A stretch of DNA of 33,766 nucleotides from Oscillospiraceae bacterium. GTDB taxonomy: Bacteria > Bacillota > Clostridia > Oscillospirales > Ruminococcaceae. Where the stretch lies: assembly GCA_004557855.1 (NCBI GenBank), contig SFFJ01000019.1:1-33766 (forward strand), in the 5' to 3' direction. The notes beneath the pieces are model-generated. The model made no database searches and was not told the origin of the DNA. It worked only from the letters and a program-made list of their open reading frames with translations. The translations under genes were made by a program, and so were the position numbers. Shown piece by piece: positions 21,362-28,016 of the stretch. Each line of letters starts with the position of its first letter. Position 1 is the stretch's first letter.

Positions 21362-21919
21362 ATGACATTGATGACCCCCATCCTGATATGCCTGGCAGTG
21401 GCGGTGTGCATCGGCGTGCTGTGGCTGTTTGCCCCCGCAGCGGCGCTGCAGGCGGCTGTTTCGGTGGGGGTGATCGCCGGGCTGGGCATTGCCGGCGGCA
21501 TCATCGGGGAGCTGCTGCCCCGCCGGTGGTTCCGGTGGGAGCACCGCCCGTGGCGTGCCTATGACTGGGAGAAAAACGGAAAGGTCTATGAAAAGCTGGG
21601 CATCCGCAAATGGAAGGACAAGGTGCCGGATAAAAGCCGCTGGGGCGGCCATGAATACGCCAAGACCATCCGGGGACAGAACGACGCCGAAAATGCCATC
21701 CGTCTTTTGCAGGAAACCTGCGTGGCGGAGCTGGTGCATTGGGTGCTGATGCTGCTGACGCCGCTGGTGTTCCGGTTTGCCCACGGCCCCATGGCGGTGC
21801 TGGTGGTGGTGCTGTACGGGCTTTCCCATATCCCGTGTATCATCATCCAGCGGTATAACCGCCCGCGGCTGTGCGCCCTGCTGAAACGCTGCCAAAGAAA
21901 GGGGAAAGAACCTGCGTGA
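21362..21919 (+). CDS. CrtO-like (glycosyl-diaponeurosporenoate acyltransferase family) membrane protein
   Basis: 185 residues with two N-terminal membrane helices (PILICLAVAVCIGVLWLF; AAVSVGVIAGLGIAGGIIG), a cytosolic loop and two C-terminal helices. The loop has DWEKNGKVYEKLGIRKWKDKVPD, the signature of the CrtO acyltransferase family that in Staphylococcus acylates the sugar of staphyloxanthin. No carotenoid genes are here. The gene overlaps the next one, a glycolipid synthase, by GTGA, so an acylated glycolipid or sterol-like product is a plausible target (inference). Start ATG 21362 after AAGGGAGAG; a TATAAT at 21319 may be the -10. Confidence 0.7.
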   Translation: MTLMTPILICLAVAVCIGVLWLFAPAAALQAAVSVGVIAGLGIAGGIIGELLPRRWFRWEHRPWRAYDWEKNGKVYEKLGIRKWKDKVPDKSRWGGHEYAKTIRGQNDAENAIRLLQETCVAELVHWVLMLLTPLVFRFAHGPMAVLVVVLYGLSHIPCIIIQRYNRPRLCALLKRCQRKGKEPA

Positions 21920-23052
21920 ATATCCTCATCCTGACCTGTAATACCGGCGGCGGGCACAATGCGGCCTCGGCTGCCCTGCGCCGGGAGCTGGAAAGCCGGG
22001 GCCACGCCTGCACCGTAGCCGATGCGCTTTCCTTCGGCCCCAAGCACTTTTCGGAGGCGGTGAGCCACCTGCATACCATCGCCTACCGCTATTTCCCCAA
22101 AATATACGGGGCGGGCTACCGCAAAAAAGAAAAGCGGGTGCTGGGGGAGGACGAGACCTCCTTCGAGTATAAGATGAACGCCATCTGCGTGCCGCGGCTG
22201 TACCAATACCTGCGCAAGGGGCGGTTCGATGCCGTGGCCACGCCCCATGTGTTCCCGGCGGAGATGCTGACCCGCCTGTGCCGCAAATACGGCCGCACCA
22301 AGCCGTTTTATTTTATCGCCACCGATTACACCTGCAGCCCCTGTGTGGATGAGATCACGCCGGATTACTGGGTCATCCCGGACCGCCGCCTGATCCCGGA
22401 ATTCACCGAACGGGACATCCCGGAGGAGCGGCTGCTGCCGCTGGGCATCCCGACCGCCCCCGCCATGGCCACCCATATGGAAAAGACCATCGCCCGCAGG
22501 CTGCTGCACCTGCCGCAGCAGGGGGAGATGATCCTCGTAATGAGCGGGTCCATCGGCTGCGGCCCGATGACGCGGCTGGCACTGAAGCTGCTGAACCGCC
22601 TGCCGAAGGACGCCTATGTGGTGGTCATCTGCGGCAAAAATAAGGGCGATCTGAAGGAACTGCAGCGCTACGCCAAATGGCGGAGCCGCCTGTACCCGGT
22701 GGGCTTCACCGACCGGATGGACCTGTATTATTCGGCGGCGGATGTGGCGGTGGGCAAGCCCGGCGGGCTTTCCTGCACCGAGCTGGCGCAAAAGGGCGTG
22801 CCCGCCGTTCTGATGTTGACCGTCCCCGGCTGCGAAAGCCGCAATCTGGAGTTTTTCACCCGGTACGGCATGGCGCTGGGCACCGATAGCGTGCGGGATA
22901 CCGTTCTGGCCGTGCGGCGGCTGCTGAACGATCCCCCGATGTGTGCCCGCATGACGGCGGCGCAGCGCAGCATCCCGCGGGGGGCGGTGGCGGCCATCGC
23001 CGATTTGATCGAGCAGGGAGCGCCGGCCCCGCAAAAGGAAGAAAACCGATAG
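21916..23052 (+). CDS. MGDG synthase / processive diacylglycerol glycosyltransferase-like (GT28)
   Basis: 378-residue peripheral membrane glycosyltransferase that adds sugar from a nucleotide donor to diacylglycerol. The N-terminus NILILTCNTGGGHNAASAALRRELESRG holds the Gly-rich GGGHN loop of MGDG synthases; PFYFIATDYTCSPCVDEITPDYWVIPD and LGIPTAP are the family core; VMSGSIGCGPM begins the nucleotide lobe and VAVGKPGGLSCTELAQKGVPAVL is the donor-binding signature. I take the start as GTG 21916, which overlaps the TGA of the CrtO-like gene (GTGA) and follows GGGGAAAG; the earlier ATG at 21871 lies within that gene. Product likely a glycolipid anchor for LTA or a membrane glycolipid. Confidence 0.85.
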   Translation: MNILILTCNTGGGHNAASAALRRELESRGHACTVADALSFGPKHFSEAVSHLHTIAYRYFPKIYGAGYRKKEKRVLGEDETSFEYKMNAICVPRLYQYLRKGRFDAVATPHVFPAEMLTRLCRKYGRTKPFYFIATDYTCSPCVDEITPDYWVIPDRRLIPEFTERDIPEERLLPLGIPTAPAMATHMEKTIARRLLHLPQQGEMILVMSGSIGCGPMTRLALKLLNRLPKDAYVVVICGKNKGDLKELQRYAKWRSRLYPVGFTDRMDLYYSAADVAVGKPGGLSCTELAQKGVPAVLMLTVPGCESRNLEFFTRYGMALGTDSVRDTVLAVRRLLNDPPMCARMTAAQRSIPRGAVAAIADLIEQGAPAPQKEENR

Positions 23053-23056
23053 AAAA

Positions 23057-23080
23057 GGGAGCCTTGCGGCTCCCTTTTTT
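23057..23080. terminator. intrinsic terminator after the glycolipid synthase gene
   Basis: GGGAGCC (23057-23063), TTGC loop, GGCTCCC (23068-23074), then TTTTTT. The preceding AAAA may make it work for the convergent Cys-rich genes as well. Confidence 0.85.
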
Positions 23081-23094
23081 GCGTGGGTCCGGGG

Positions 23095-23289
23095 TCAGTT
23101 GCAGCCGCACCCGCACCCGCCGCCGTTACCGATGGCATCCCCGCAGCCGCAGGTGCGGTAGGCGGAGATATTGGTGGCGTTGCCGCCGGTGAACCACAGC
23201 CACACCAGAATGAGAATGATGATCCACCACCAGTTATTGCCGCAGCCACAGCCGCAGCCGGTGTTGTATCCGCAAGAATTGCAGCCCAT
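23095..23289 (-). CDS. Cys/Gly-rich single-helix small protein, copy 2
   Basis: 64 residues: Cys/Gly-rich N-terminus (CGYNTGCGCGCGNN), one hydrophobic helix starting with Trp (WWWIIILILVWLWF), then a polar loop and a Cys-rich end CGCGCN. Start after AGGAGG. It resembles the small Cys-rich clostridial proteins labelled 'chorion class high-cysteine protein' in databases, a name without functional meaning. It lies 27 nt after copy 1 and shares its plan and the last six residues. Roles in the spore coat or membrane metal binding are possible; nothing is proven. Confidence 0.7.
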   Translation of the reverse strand: MGCNSCGYNTGCGCGCGNNWWWIIILILVWLWFTGGNATNISAYRTCGCGDAIGNGGGCGCGCN

Positions 23290-23316
23290 AATATAGCCTC
23301 CTATCAGGTGATATGA

Positions 23317-23526
23317 TCAGTTGCAGCCGCAGCCGCAGTCGCCGCAGCCACTGCGCCCGCCGCCGCATGTATTACAGCCGCAGCCGCCGTACAGGTTCAG
23401 CCCGCCGCTGCTTACTAGCCAGATGATGAGCAGAATAATGATGAGGGTGGCGTCATTCAGGCAGATCCCGAACAACCCACGGTTGCTGTCGGCCGGGCAG
23501 CAGGTATTACAGCAGTTACCAAACAT
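23317..23526 (-). CDS. Cys/Gly-rich single-helix small protein, copy 1
   Basis: 69 residues: N-terminal CCNTCC, a segment ADSNRGLFGICLNDA, one hydrophobic helix LIIILLIIWLVSSGGL, then a Cys/Gly repeat region (GGCGCNTCGGG, CGDCGCGCN). Twelve or so Cys in 69 residues. Strong AAGGAGG site precedes the ATG. First gene of a two-gene unit with copy 2; a sigma-E/sigma-K-like -10 (CATAGGAT) lies about 35 nt upstream. Family function unknown. Confidence 0.7.
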   Translation of the reverse strand: MFGNCCNTCCPADSNRGLFGICLNDATLIIILLIIWLVSSGGLNLYGGCGCNTCGGGRSGCGDCGCGCN

Positions 23527-23560
23527 AGCACAAATGCCTCCTTTTCATTGGGATCACCCC

Positions 23561-23586
23561 ATCCTATGCCGCGGGGAGATTTTGGT
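23561..23586 (-). promoter_or_regulatory. candidate mother-cell (sigma-E/K-like) promoter of the Cys-rich pair
   Basis: On the minus strand CATAGGAT (23561-23568) fits the CATANNNT -10 of sigma-E/sigma-K, with AC (23585-23586) 16 nt upstream as in sigma-K promoters. The motif is short and could be chance. Confidence 0.3.
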
Positions 23587-23637
23587 GCGGCGATTAAGCC
23601 GCCGGATGCCGTCCATATTATCGTTGACGCTCTCATT

Positions 23638-23719
23638 CGGCGGGCACCCCTCCGCTTTAGGTCGGGCCGACCCTCCGCTGCGCTCCAGGCAGCCCTCCCC
23701 CGCTGCGGGGCGCCCGCCG
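23638..23719. repeat. nested-hairpin element I (class III)
   Basis: Outer stem CGGCGGGC (23638-23645) with GCCCGCCG (23712-23719); same ends as element H. Inside are GGTCGGGCCGACC (23660-23672) and CCCCG-CTG-CGGGG (23698-23710). It lies between the Cys-rich pair and the clpC-type gene. Confidence 0.6.
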
Positions 23720-23762
23720 CCGGGGCGAATCCAAACACGCAAGGATAAGGAGGCATCACTCC

Positions 23763-26051
23763 ATGGATCAATATAACGGATTTACCCCCCGGGCGGCATC
23801 GGCGCTGGCGGGGGCACAGCAGGCGGCACAGCAGGCCGGGCATACCTATATCGGCAGCGAGCACCTGCTGCTGGCACTGCTGCGGGAGGGCGCCGGGGCG
23901 GCCTATACGCTGCTGGCGCAGCGGCGGCTCACGGCGGGCAAGGCCGAACGCGCCCTGCTGCAAATGGTGGGGCGGGGGCATCCCACCCTGCTGGAGCCGG
24001 AGGAAACCACCGTGCATTACCGCGCGGCGATGGAGGAAGCCCTCCGGGAGGCGCAGGCCGGCGGCTTTTTGCAGGCGGGAACGGAGCACCTTTTGCTGGC
24101 CCTGTGCGGGCAGGAGGGCTCCGGGGCCATGCAGCTGATGCAAAAGCTGGGGGTGGACGCCGGCGGCCTGTGCAGCGCCCTGCGGGAGACCATCCGGCTG
24201 GAGCAGTGCGAGCAGAACAGCGACCGGCAGCCCCCCAGGGTAATGGGCAAGCCCCAGCGCCAGACCCGCAGCGTCATGCTGGACCGCTTCGGGCGGGAGC
24301 TGACCGAGCAGGCCCGGCTGGGGAAGCTGGACCCCGTGATCGGGCGGGAACGGGAGACCGAGCGCCTTTTGCAGATCCTCTCCCGCCGTTCCAAAAACAA
24401 CCCCTGCCTCATCGGGGAGGCGGGCGTCGGTAAAACGGCGGTGGTGGAGGGGCTGGCCCAGCGCATCGCCGAGGGGCGGGTGCCGCTTTCCCTTGCGGAT
24501 AAGCGCATCATCACGCTGGACCTGCCTGCCATGGTGGCGGGCACCAAATACCGGGGCGACTTCGAGGAACGCATCCGTTCCGTGATGGAGGAGGTAGCGG
24601 CCGCCGGGGACGTCATCCTTTTTATCGATGAGCTGCACACCATTATGGGCATCGGGGCGGCGGAGGGTGCGGTGGATGCCGCCAATATCATGAAGCCCCG
24701 TCTGGCCCGGGGGGAATTGCAGGTCATCGGCGCCACCACCATAGCGGAATACCGCAAAACGATAGAAAAGGACGGCGCACTGGCACGCAGGTTCCAAAGC
24801 GTGCTGGTGGAGGAGCCCACCGGGGAGGAGACCATGGCGATCCTGCGGGGGCTGCGTCCCCGCTACGAGCAGCACCACGAGATGCTGATCACCGATGACG
24901 CACTGGAGGCGGCGGTGCGGCTTTCGGTGCGGTATTTCCCCGGCCGCTTTTTGCCGGATAAGGCGATAGACCTTTTGGATGAGGCGGCGGCAAGGCTGCG
25001 CATCTACCGGGCGGGCAGACTGCCCGGCGGGGGGCGGGGGGCTCGGCGCATCAGCCTGACGGGGCGGGAGGTACAGCAGGCGGCCGGTGCCATCACCGGG
25101 CTGTCGGCGGCCCCCGGCCTGACGGCGGAACGACTGGAAAGCAGCCTGCGGCAAAGCGTGGTGGGGCAGCAGGAGGCAGTGGAAACGGTCATCCGTGCCA
25201 TACTGCGCAGCAGCGCCGGCCTGCGGGACCCCCGCCGCCCCATCGGGAGCTTTTTATTCCTGGGGCCCAGCGGGGTGGGGAAGACCCAGCTGTGTCATGC
25301 GCTGGGCAGGACGCTGTTCGGCAGCGAGGACAGCATCATCAAGCTGGATATGAGCGAATACCGGGAGCCGCACAGCATTTCCCGGCTCATCGGGTCGCCC
25401 CCCGGCTATGTGGGCTGCGAGGACGGCGGCATCCTGACCGAGGCAGTGAAAAAGCACCCAATGAGTGTAGTGGTCTTTGATGAGATCGAAAAGGCGCACC
25501 CCGACCTTTACAACCTGCTTTTGCAGATCATGGAGGACGGGCGGCTGACCGACAGCCAGGGGCGTGTGGCGGTATTCAGCAATACGGTGGTCATCCTGAC
25601 CTCCAACCTGGGGGCGGAGGCGATGCTGCACCCGCAGGGGATGGGCTTTGGCAGCGGCGCCGGGGACGCCAAGGCGGCGGTGCTTGCCAAGCTGCGGGAG
25701 CATCTGCGGCCGGAGCTGCTGGGGCGGCTGGATGAAACTATCCTGTTCCGGCCGCTGCAAAGGGAGGAGCTGCGGCAGATCACCGGAATGCTGCTGGAGC
25801 AGGTGCAGGGCCGCCTGCGGGAGCAGGAGATCGAGATCGAATTCGAGGATACGCTCACCGAGGAGATCGTGCAGGGGGCAACGGCAGGCCCCTACGGGGC
25901 GCGGCCGCTGCGGCGGCTGGTGCGCACCATGGTGGAGGACCCGTTGACCGAGCGGCTGCTTTCGGGGGAGCTGCGGGCGGGGGATGTGCTGTGCTGCGGC
26001 TGGGAACAAAACGCCCTGCAGATGCACGAGAGGGTATCCGCAGCGCAGTAG
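23763..26051 (+). CDS. ATP-dependent Clp protease ATP-binding subunit, ClpC type
   Basis: 762-residue AAA+ unfoldase that feeds proteins to ClpP. N-terminal double repeat (residues 1-145: SALAGAQQAAQQAGHTYIGSEHLLLALL, then the second EALREAQAGGFLQAGTEHLLLAL). D1 has GEAGVGKT (218-225) and ILFIDELHTI; D2 has GPSGVGKT (about 501-508) and VVVFDEIEKAHPD. C-terminal D2-small domain at GPYGARPLRRLVRTMVEDPLTERLL. The middle domain between D1 and D2 is short and I see no UVR motif, and it is smaller than usual ClpC (about 810). No ctsR, mcsA or mcsB is beside it. GGAGG precedes the ATG. Hairpin elements lie on both sides. Confidence 0.88.
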   Translation: MDQYNGFTPRAASALAGAQQAAQQAGHTYIGSEHLLLALLREGAGAAYTLLAQRRLTAGKAERALLQMVGRGHPTLLEPEETTVHYRAAMEEALREAQAGGFLQAGTEHLLLALCGQEGSGAMQLMQKLGVDAGGLCSALRETIRLEQCEQNSDRQPPRVMGKPQRQTRSVMLDRFGRELTEQARLGKLDPVIGRERETERLLQILSRRSKNNPCLIGEAGVGKTAVVEGLAQRIAEGRVPLSLADKRIITLDLPAMVAGTKYRGDFEERIRSVMEEVAAAGDVILFIDELHTIMGIGAAEGAVDAANIMKPRLARGELQVIGATTIAEYRKTIEKDGALARRFQSVLVEEPTGEETMAILRGLRPRYEQHHEMLITDDALEAAVRLSVRYFPGRFLPDKAIDLLDEAAARLRIYRAGRLPGGGRGARRISLTGREVQQAAGAITGLSAAPGLTAERLESSLRQSVVGQQEAVETVIRAILRSSAGLRDPRRPIGSFLFLGPSGVGKTQLCHALGRTLFGSEDSIIKLDMSEYREPHSISRLIGSPPGYVGCEDGGILTEAVKKHPMSVVVFDEIEKAHPDLYNLLLQIMEDGRLTDSQGRVAVFSNTVVILTSNLGAEAMLHPQGMGFGSGAGDAKAAVLAKLREHLRPELLGRLDETILFRPLQREELRQITGMLLEQVQGRLREQEIEIEFEDTLTEEIVQGATAGPYGARPLRRLVRTMVEDPLTERLLSGELRAGDVLCCGWEQNALQMHERVSAAQ

Positions 26052-26076
26052 CAGGCCCCCTGCAGCACCCGTGCTA

Positions 26077-26153
26077 CGGCCCGCAGGGCAAGCCGCCCGC
26101 CCCCCTGCCGTGGGGCGGGCGGCTTTGGGGGCGGCCGCAGGCCGCCCCCTGCG
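26077..26153. repeat. degenerate cloverleaf element F (class II)
   Basis: Left arm CGGCCCGCAGGGC (26077-26089) is identical to that of element G, but only CCCTGCG (26147-26153) of the right arm remains, giving about 7 bp. Two hairpins inside: a 13-bp stem (26091-26103/26112-26124) and GGGGGCGGCC/GGCCGCCCCC (26127-26136/26140-26149, loop GCA). The same GGCCCC(C)TGCA flank precedes F and G. Confidence 0.65.
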
Positions 26154-26175
26154 CAAATTTCGGTAAAGATGCCGC

Positions 26176-26204
26176 TTTACATCGCCGGCCGCTTTTTTTA
26201 TAAT
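26176..26204 (+). promoter_or_regulatory. sigma-A promoter of the thioesterase gene
   Basis: -35 TTTACA (26176-26181), 17-nt spacer, -10 TATAAT (26199-26204). Confidence 0.7.
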
Positions 26205-26234
26205 AGGAGCAGAAACCGAAAAGGAGCGCACACC

Positions 26235-26618
26235 ATGGGAATCAAAACCATCACCCTGCATAAAACCGTCACCGAAGCCGATACCGCCGCCCGGGTGGGC
26301 AGCGGCAGCCTGCCGGTACTGGCCACCCCCGCCCTCATCGCATGGATGGAGGAAGCCGCCTGCGCCTGCTGCGCCGATCTGTTGGAACCGGAAACCACCA
26401 GCGTCGGGACGGAAATGAATATGCGCCACACCGCCGCCAGTCCGGTGGGCATGGCCGTAACCGTCACCGCCTGCCTCACTGCCGCCGAGGGGCGCACCCT
26501 TACCTTTCGCCTGACTGCGGAGGACGCCGCAGGCCCCATCGGCGAGGCTGCCCATACCCGCGCCATCGTGCGGGCGGGCCGCTTTATGGAAAAAGCCAAC
26601 GCCAAGCTGACCCCGTGA
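26235..26618 (+). CDS. FlK-like hotdog-fold thioesterase
   Basis: 127-residue soluble hotdog protein, probably an acyl-CoA thioesterase. Start MGIKTITLHKTV at 26235 after AAAGGAG; the frame opens earlier at 26169, across the promoter. Family features are TPALIAWMEEAACACC (helix with Glu39/40), the VGTEMNMRHTAASPVGMAVTVTACL stretch (about 57-80) with His65, and the beta strands RTLTFRLTAEDA and RAIVRAGRFM. This matches the fluoroacetyl-CoA thioesterase (FlK) subgroup, whose members here have broader unknown substrates. The DUF3810 gene follows 9 nt later. Confidence 0.8.
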   Translation: MGIKTITLHKTVTEADTAARVGSGSLPVLATPALIAWMEEAACACCADLLEPETTSVGTEMNMRHTAASPVGMAVTVTACLTAAEGRTLTFRLTAEDAAGPIGEAAHTRAIVRAGRFMEKANAKLTP

Positions 26619-26627
26619 GGAACCGCC

Positions 26628-27776
26628 ATGACCCCTAAACCCGCTGCAAAACCGCATACCGTGATGAAACGGGGCGGCATCATCGCCTGCACGGTGCTGA
26701 CGCTTCTGACCCCGCTCGGCCTGCTGCTGATCCGCCTGGCCCGCACCGACGCCGCAGCGGTGGAACGGTGGTACAGCCTCGGCCTCTACCGGGGAATGAC
26801 CACCGCCCTCACCGCCCTTACCGGTCGCCTGCCCTTTTCCGCCATGGAGGTGATCCTGCTCCTGCTGGGCGCCGCTATCCTGCTATACCTTGTCTTTTGG
26901 GTGCGGGAGGCCATCCGGCAAAAGGGGCGCTGGTGGCTGGTCTGCATCAAGCGCCTGTGGATCATCCTCTCGGCGGCGTCTGCGGTATTCTTCTGGTTTA
27001 TCCTCACCGGTGACCTCAACTATTACCGCATCCCGGTGGGGGAGAGCATAGGGCTGCAAACCGAAGCGACCGACGTGGAAACGCTGCGTGCCCTGTGCCG
27101 GGTGCTGGCGCAGCGGGCCGGGGAGCTGCGTCCCCAATGCAGCGAGGACGCCGAGGGCGTCTTTGCCTCCGCCGTTTCCTACGGGGAACTGGCGGATACC
27201 GCCTCCGCGGCGGTAACGGCACTGGATGAGCTCTACGGGGTGCAGCTGTTCGGGCTGGCCGGGCGCACCCGCCCCAAGGCCATGCACTTTTCGGAGGTCA
27301 TGAGCTATATCCAGCTCACCGGCGTCATTTTCCCCTACATATCGGAAGCGAATATCAACGTCCACCAGCCGGCCTACGGCATTTCCTCCACCATGTGCCA
27401 CGAGCTTTCCCATATCTGCGGCTTTATGCGGGAGGACGAAGCGAATTTCATCTCCTACCTGGCGTGTTACCACAGCAGCAGCACCGAGCTGCGGTACAGC
27501 GGCGCCATGCTGGGACTTATCCACGCCACCAACCGCCTGACCCGCTATGATGCGGATGCGTGGCGGGAGGTCGGTGCCCTGCTGCCGGAGGGCGTGCTGC
27601 GGGACCTTGCCGCCAACAGCCGCTACTGGGCACGGTACGATACCCCGGTGGGGGAGACCGCCGACCGCTGGAACGACGCCTATCTGAAGGCCAACGCCCA
27701 GACCGACGGCGTGCAAAGCTACGGCCGTATGGTCGATCTGCTCATCGCCTTTTACAGGGCGCAGGGCCTCATATAA
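26628..27776 (+). CDS. DUF3810 membrane protein with HExxH (putative metallopeptidase)
   Basis: 382 residues. Three N-terminal hydrophobic segments (IIACTVLTLLTPLGLLLI; VILLLLGAAILLYLVFWV; LWIILSAASAVFFWFIL) are followed by an extracytoplasmic or peripheral domain. H258-E-L-S-H262 in STMCHELSHICGFMREDEANFISY is a zinc HExxH motif, with the E in EDEANF about nine residues later as a likely third ligand. This is the DUF3810 signature. Substrate unknown. Overlapping stop-start with the thioesterase makes a two-gene operon; no reason for the pairing is known to me. Ends before element G with no separate terminator. Confidence 0.8.
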   Translation: MTPKPAAKPHTVMKRGGIIACTVLTLLTPLGLLLIRLARTDAAAVERWYSLGLYRGMTTALTALTGRLPFSAMEVILLLLGAAILLYLVFWVREAIRQKGRWWLVCIKRLWIILSAASAVFFWFILTGDLNYYRIPVGESIGLQTEATDVETLRALCRVLAQRAGELRPQCSEDAEGVFASAVSYGELADTASAAVTALDELYGVQLFGLAGRTRPKAMHFSEVMSYIQLTGVIFPYISEANINVHQPAYGISSTMCHELSHICGFMREDEANFISYLACYHSSSTELRYSGAMLGLIHATNRLTRYDADAWREVGALLPEGVLRDLAANSRYWARYDTPVGETADRWNDAYLKANAQTDGVQSYGRMVDLLIAFYRAQGLI

Positions 27777-27812
27777 TGCCGCTTTTTGCCGGCCCCTGCA
27801 AGGTGCAGGTAC

Positions 27813-27904
27813 CGGCCCGCAGGGCAAGCCGTCCTCCGGACGGCTTCGGCGGTCTCCGGCCGCCGGGCCCGCCCCCCGCGGGGGGCGGGCCGCCCTGCGG
27901 GCCG
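27813..27904. repeat. cloverleaf element G (class II)
   Basis: Perfect 13-bp outer stem CGGCCCGCAGGGC (27813-27825 with 27892-27904). Three hairpins fill the interior with no unpaired junction base: AAGCCGTCC (27826-27834/27838-27846, loop TCC), CGGCGGTC with one G-T pair (27847-27854/27858-27865, loop TCC) and an 11-bp stem (27866-27876/27881-27891, loop CGCG). Confidence 0.85.
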
Positions 27905-27950
27905 TTCTCGCATTCTGCAAGTTCCCCCAATGTAAAATTTCATTTTCACC

Positions 27951-27979
27951 TTGACAAATACCGCCCGCCGTCCTATACT
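27951..27979 (+). promoter_or_regulatory. sigma-A promoter of asnA
   Basis: -35 TTGACA (27951-27956), 17-nt spacer, -10 TATACT (27974-27979), followed by a short leader and the AAGGAG site. Confidence 0.8.
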
Positions 27980-28016
27980 TGCAGGTATATTTTCAGTGCA
28001 AAGGAGCCTAAAAACC

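Noticed and set aside
23548..23748. Possible small gene on either strand between the Cys-rich pair and clpC
   Set aside because: Both frames run through element I, have Pro/Arg/Ala-rich products without family features and lack a good ribosome-binding site.
1128..27904. Cloverleaf elements as plain rho-independent terminators
   Set aside because: They lack a T-run after the stem, most have separate terminators close by, and one lies between a promoter and its gene.
1128..27904. Repeats as a CRISPR array
   Set aside because: Copies are single, kilobases apart, with no regular spacers and no cas genes.
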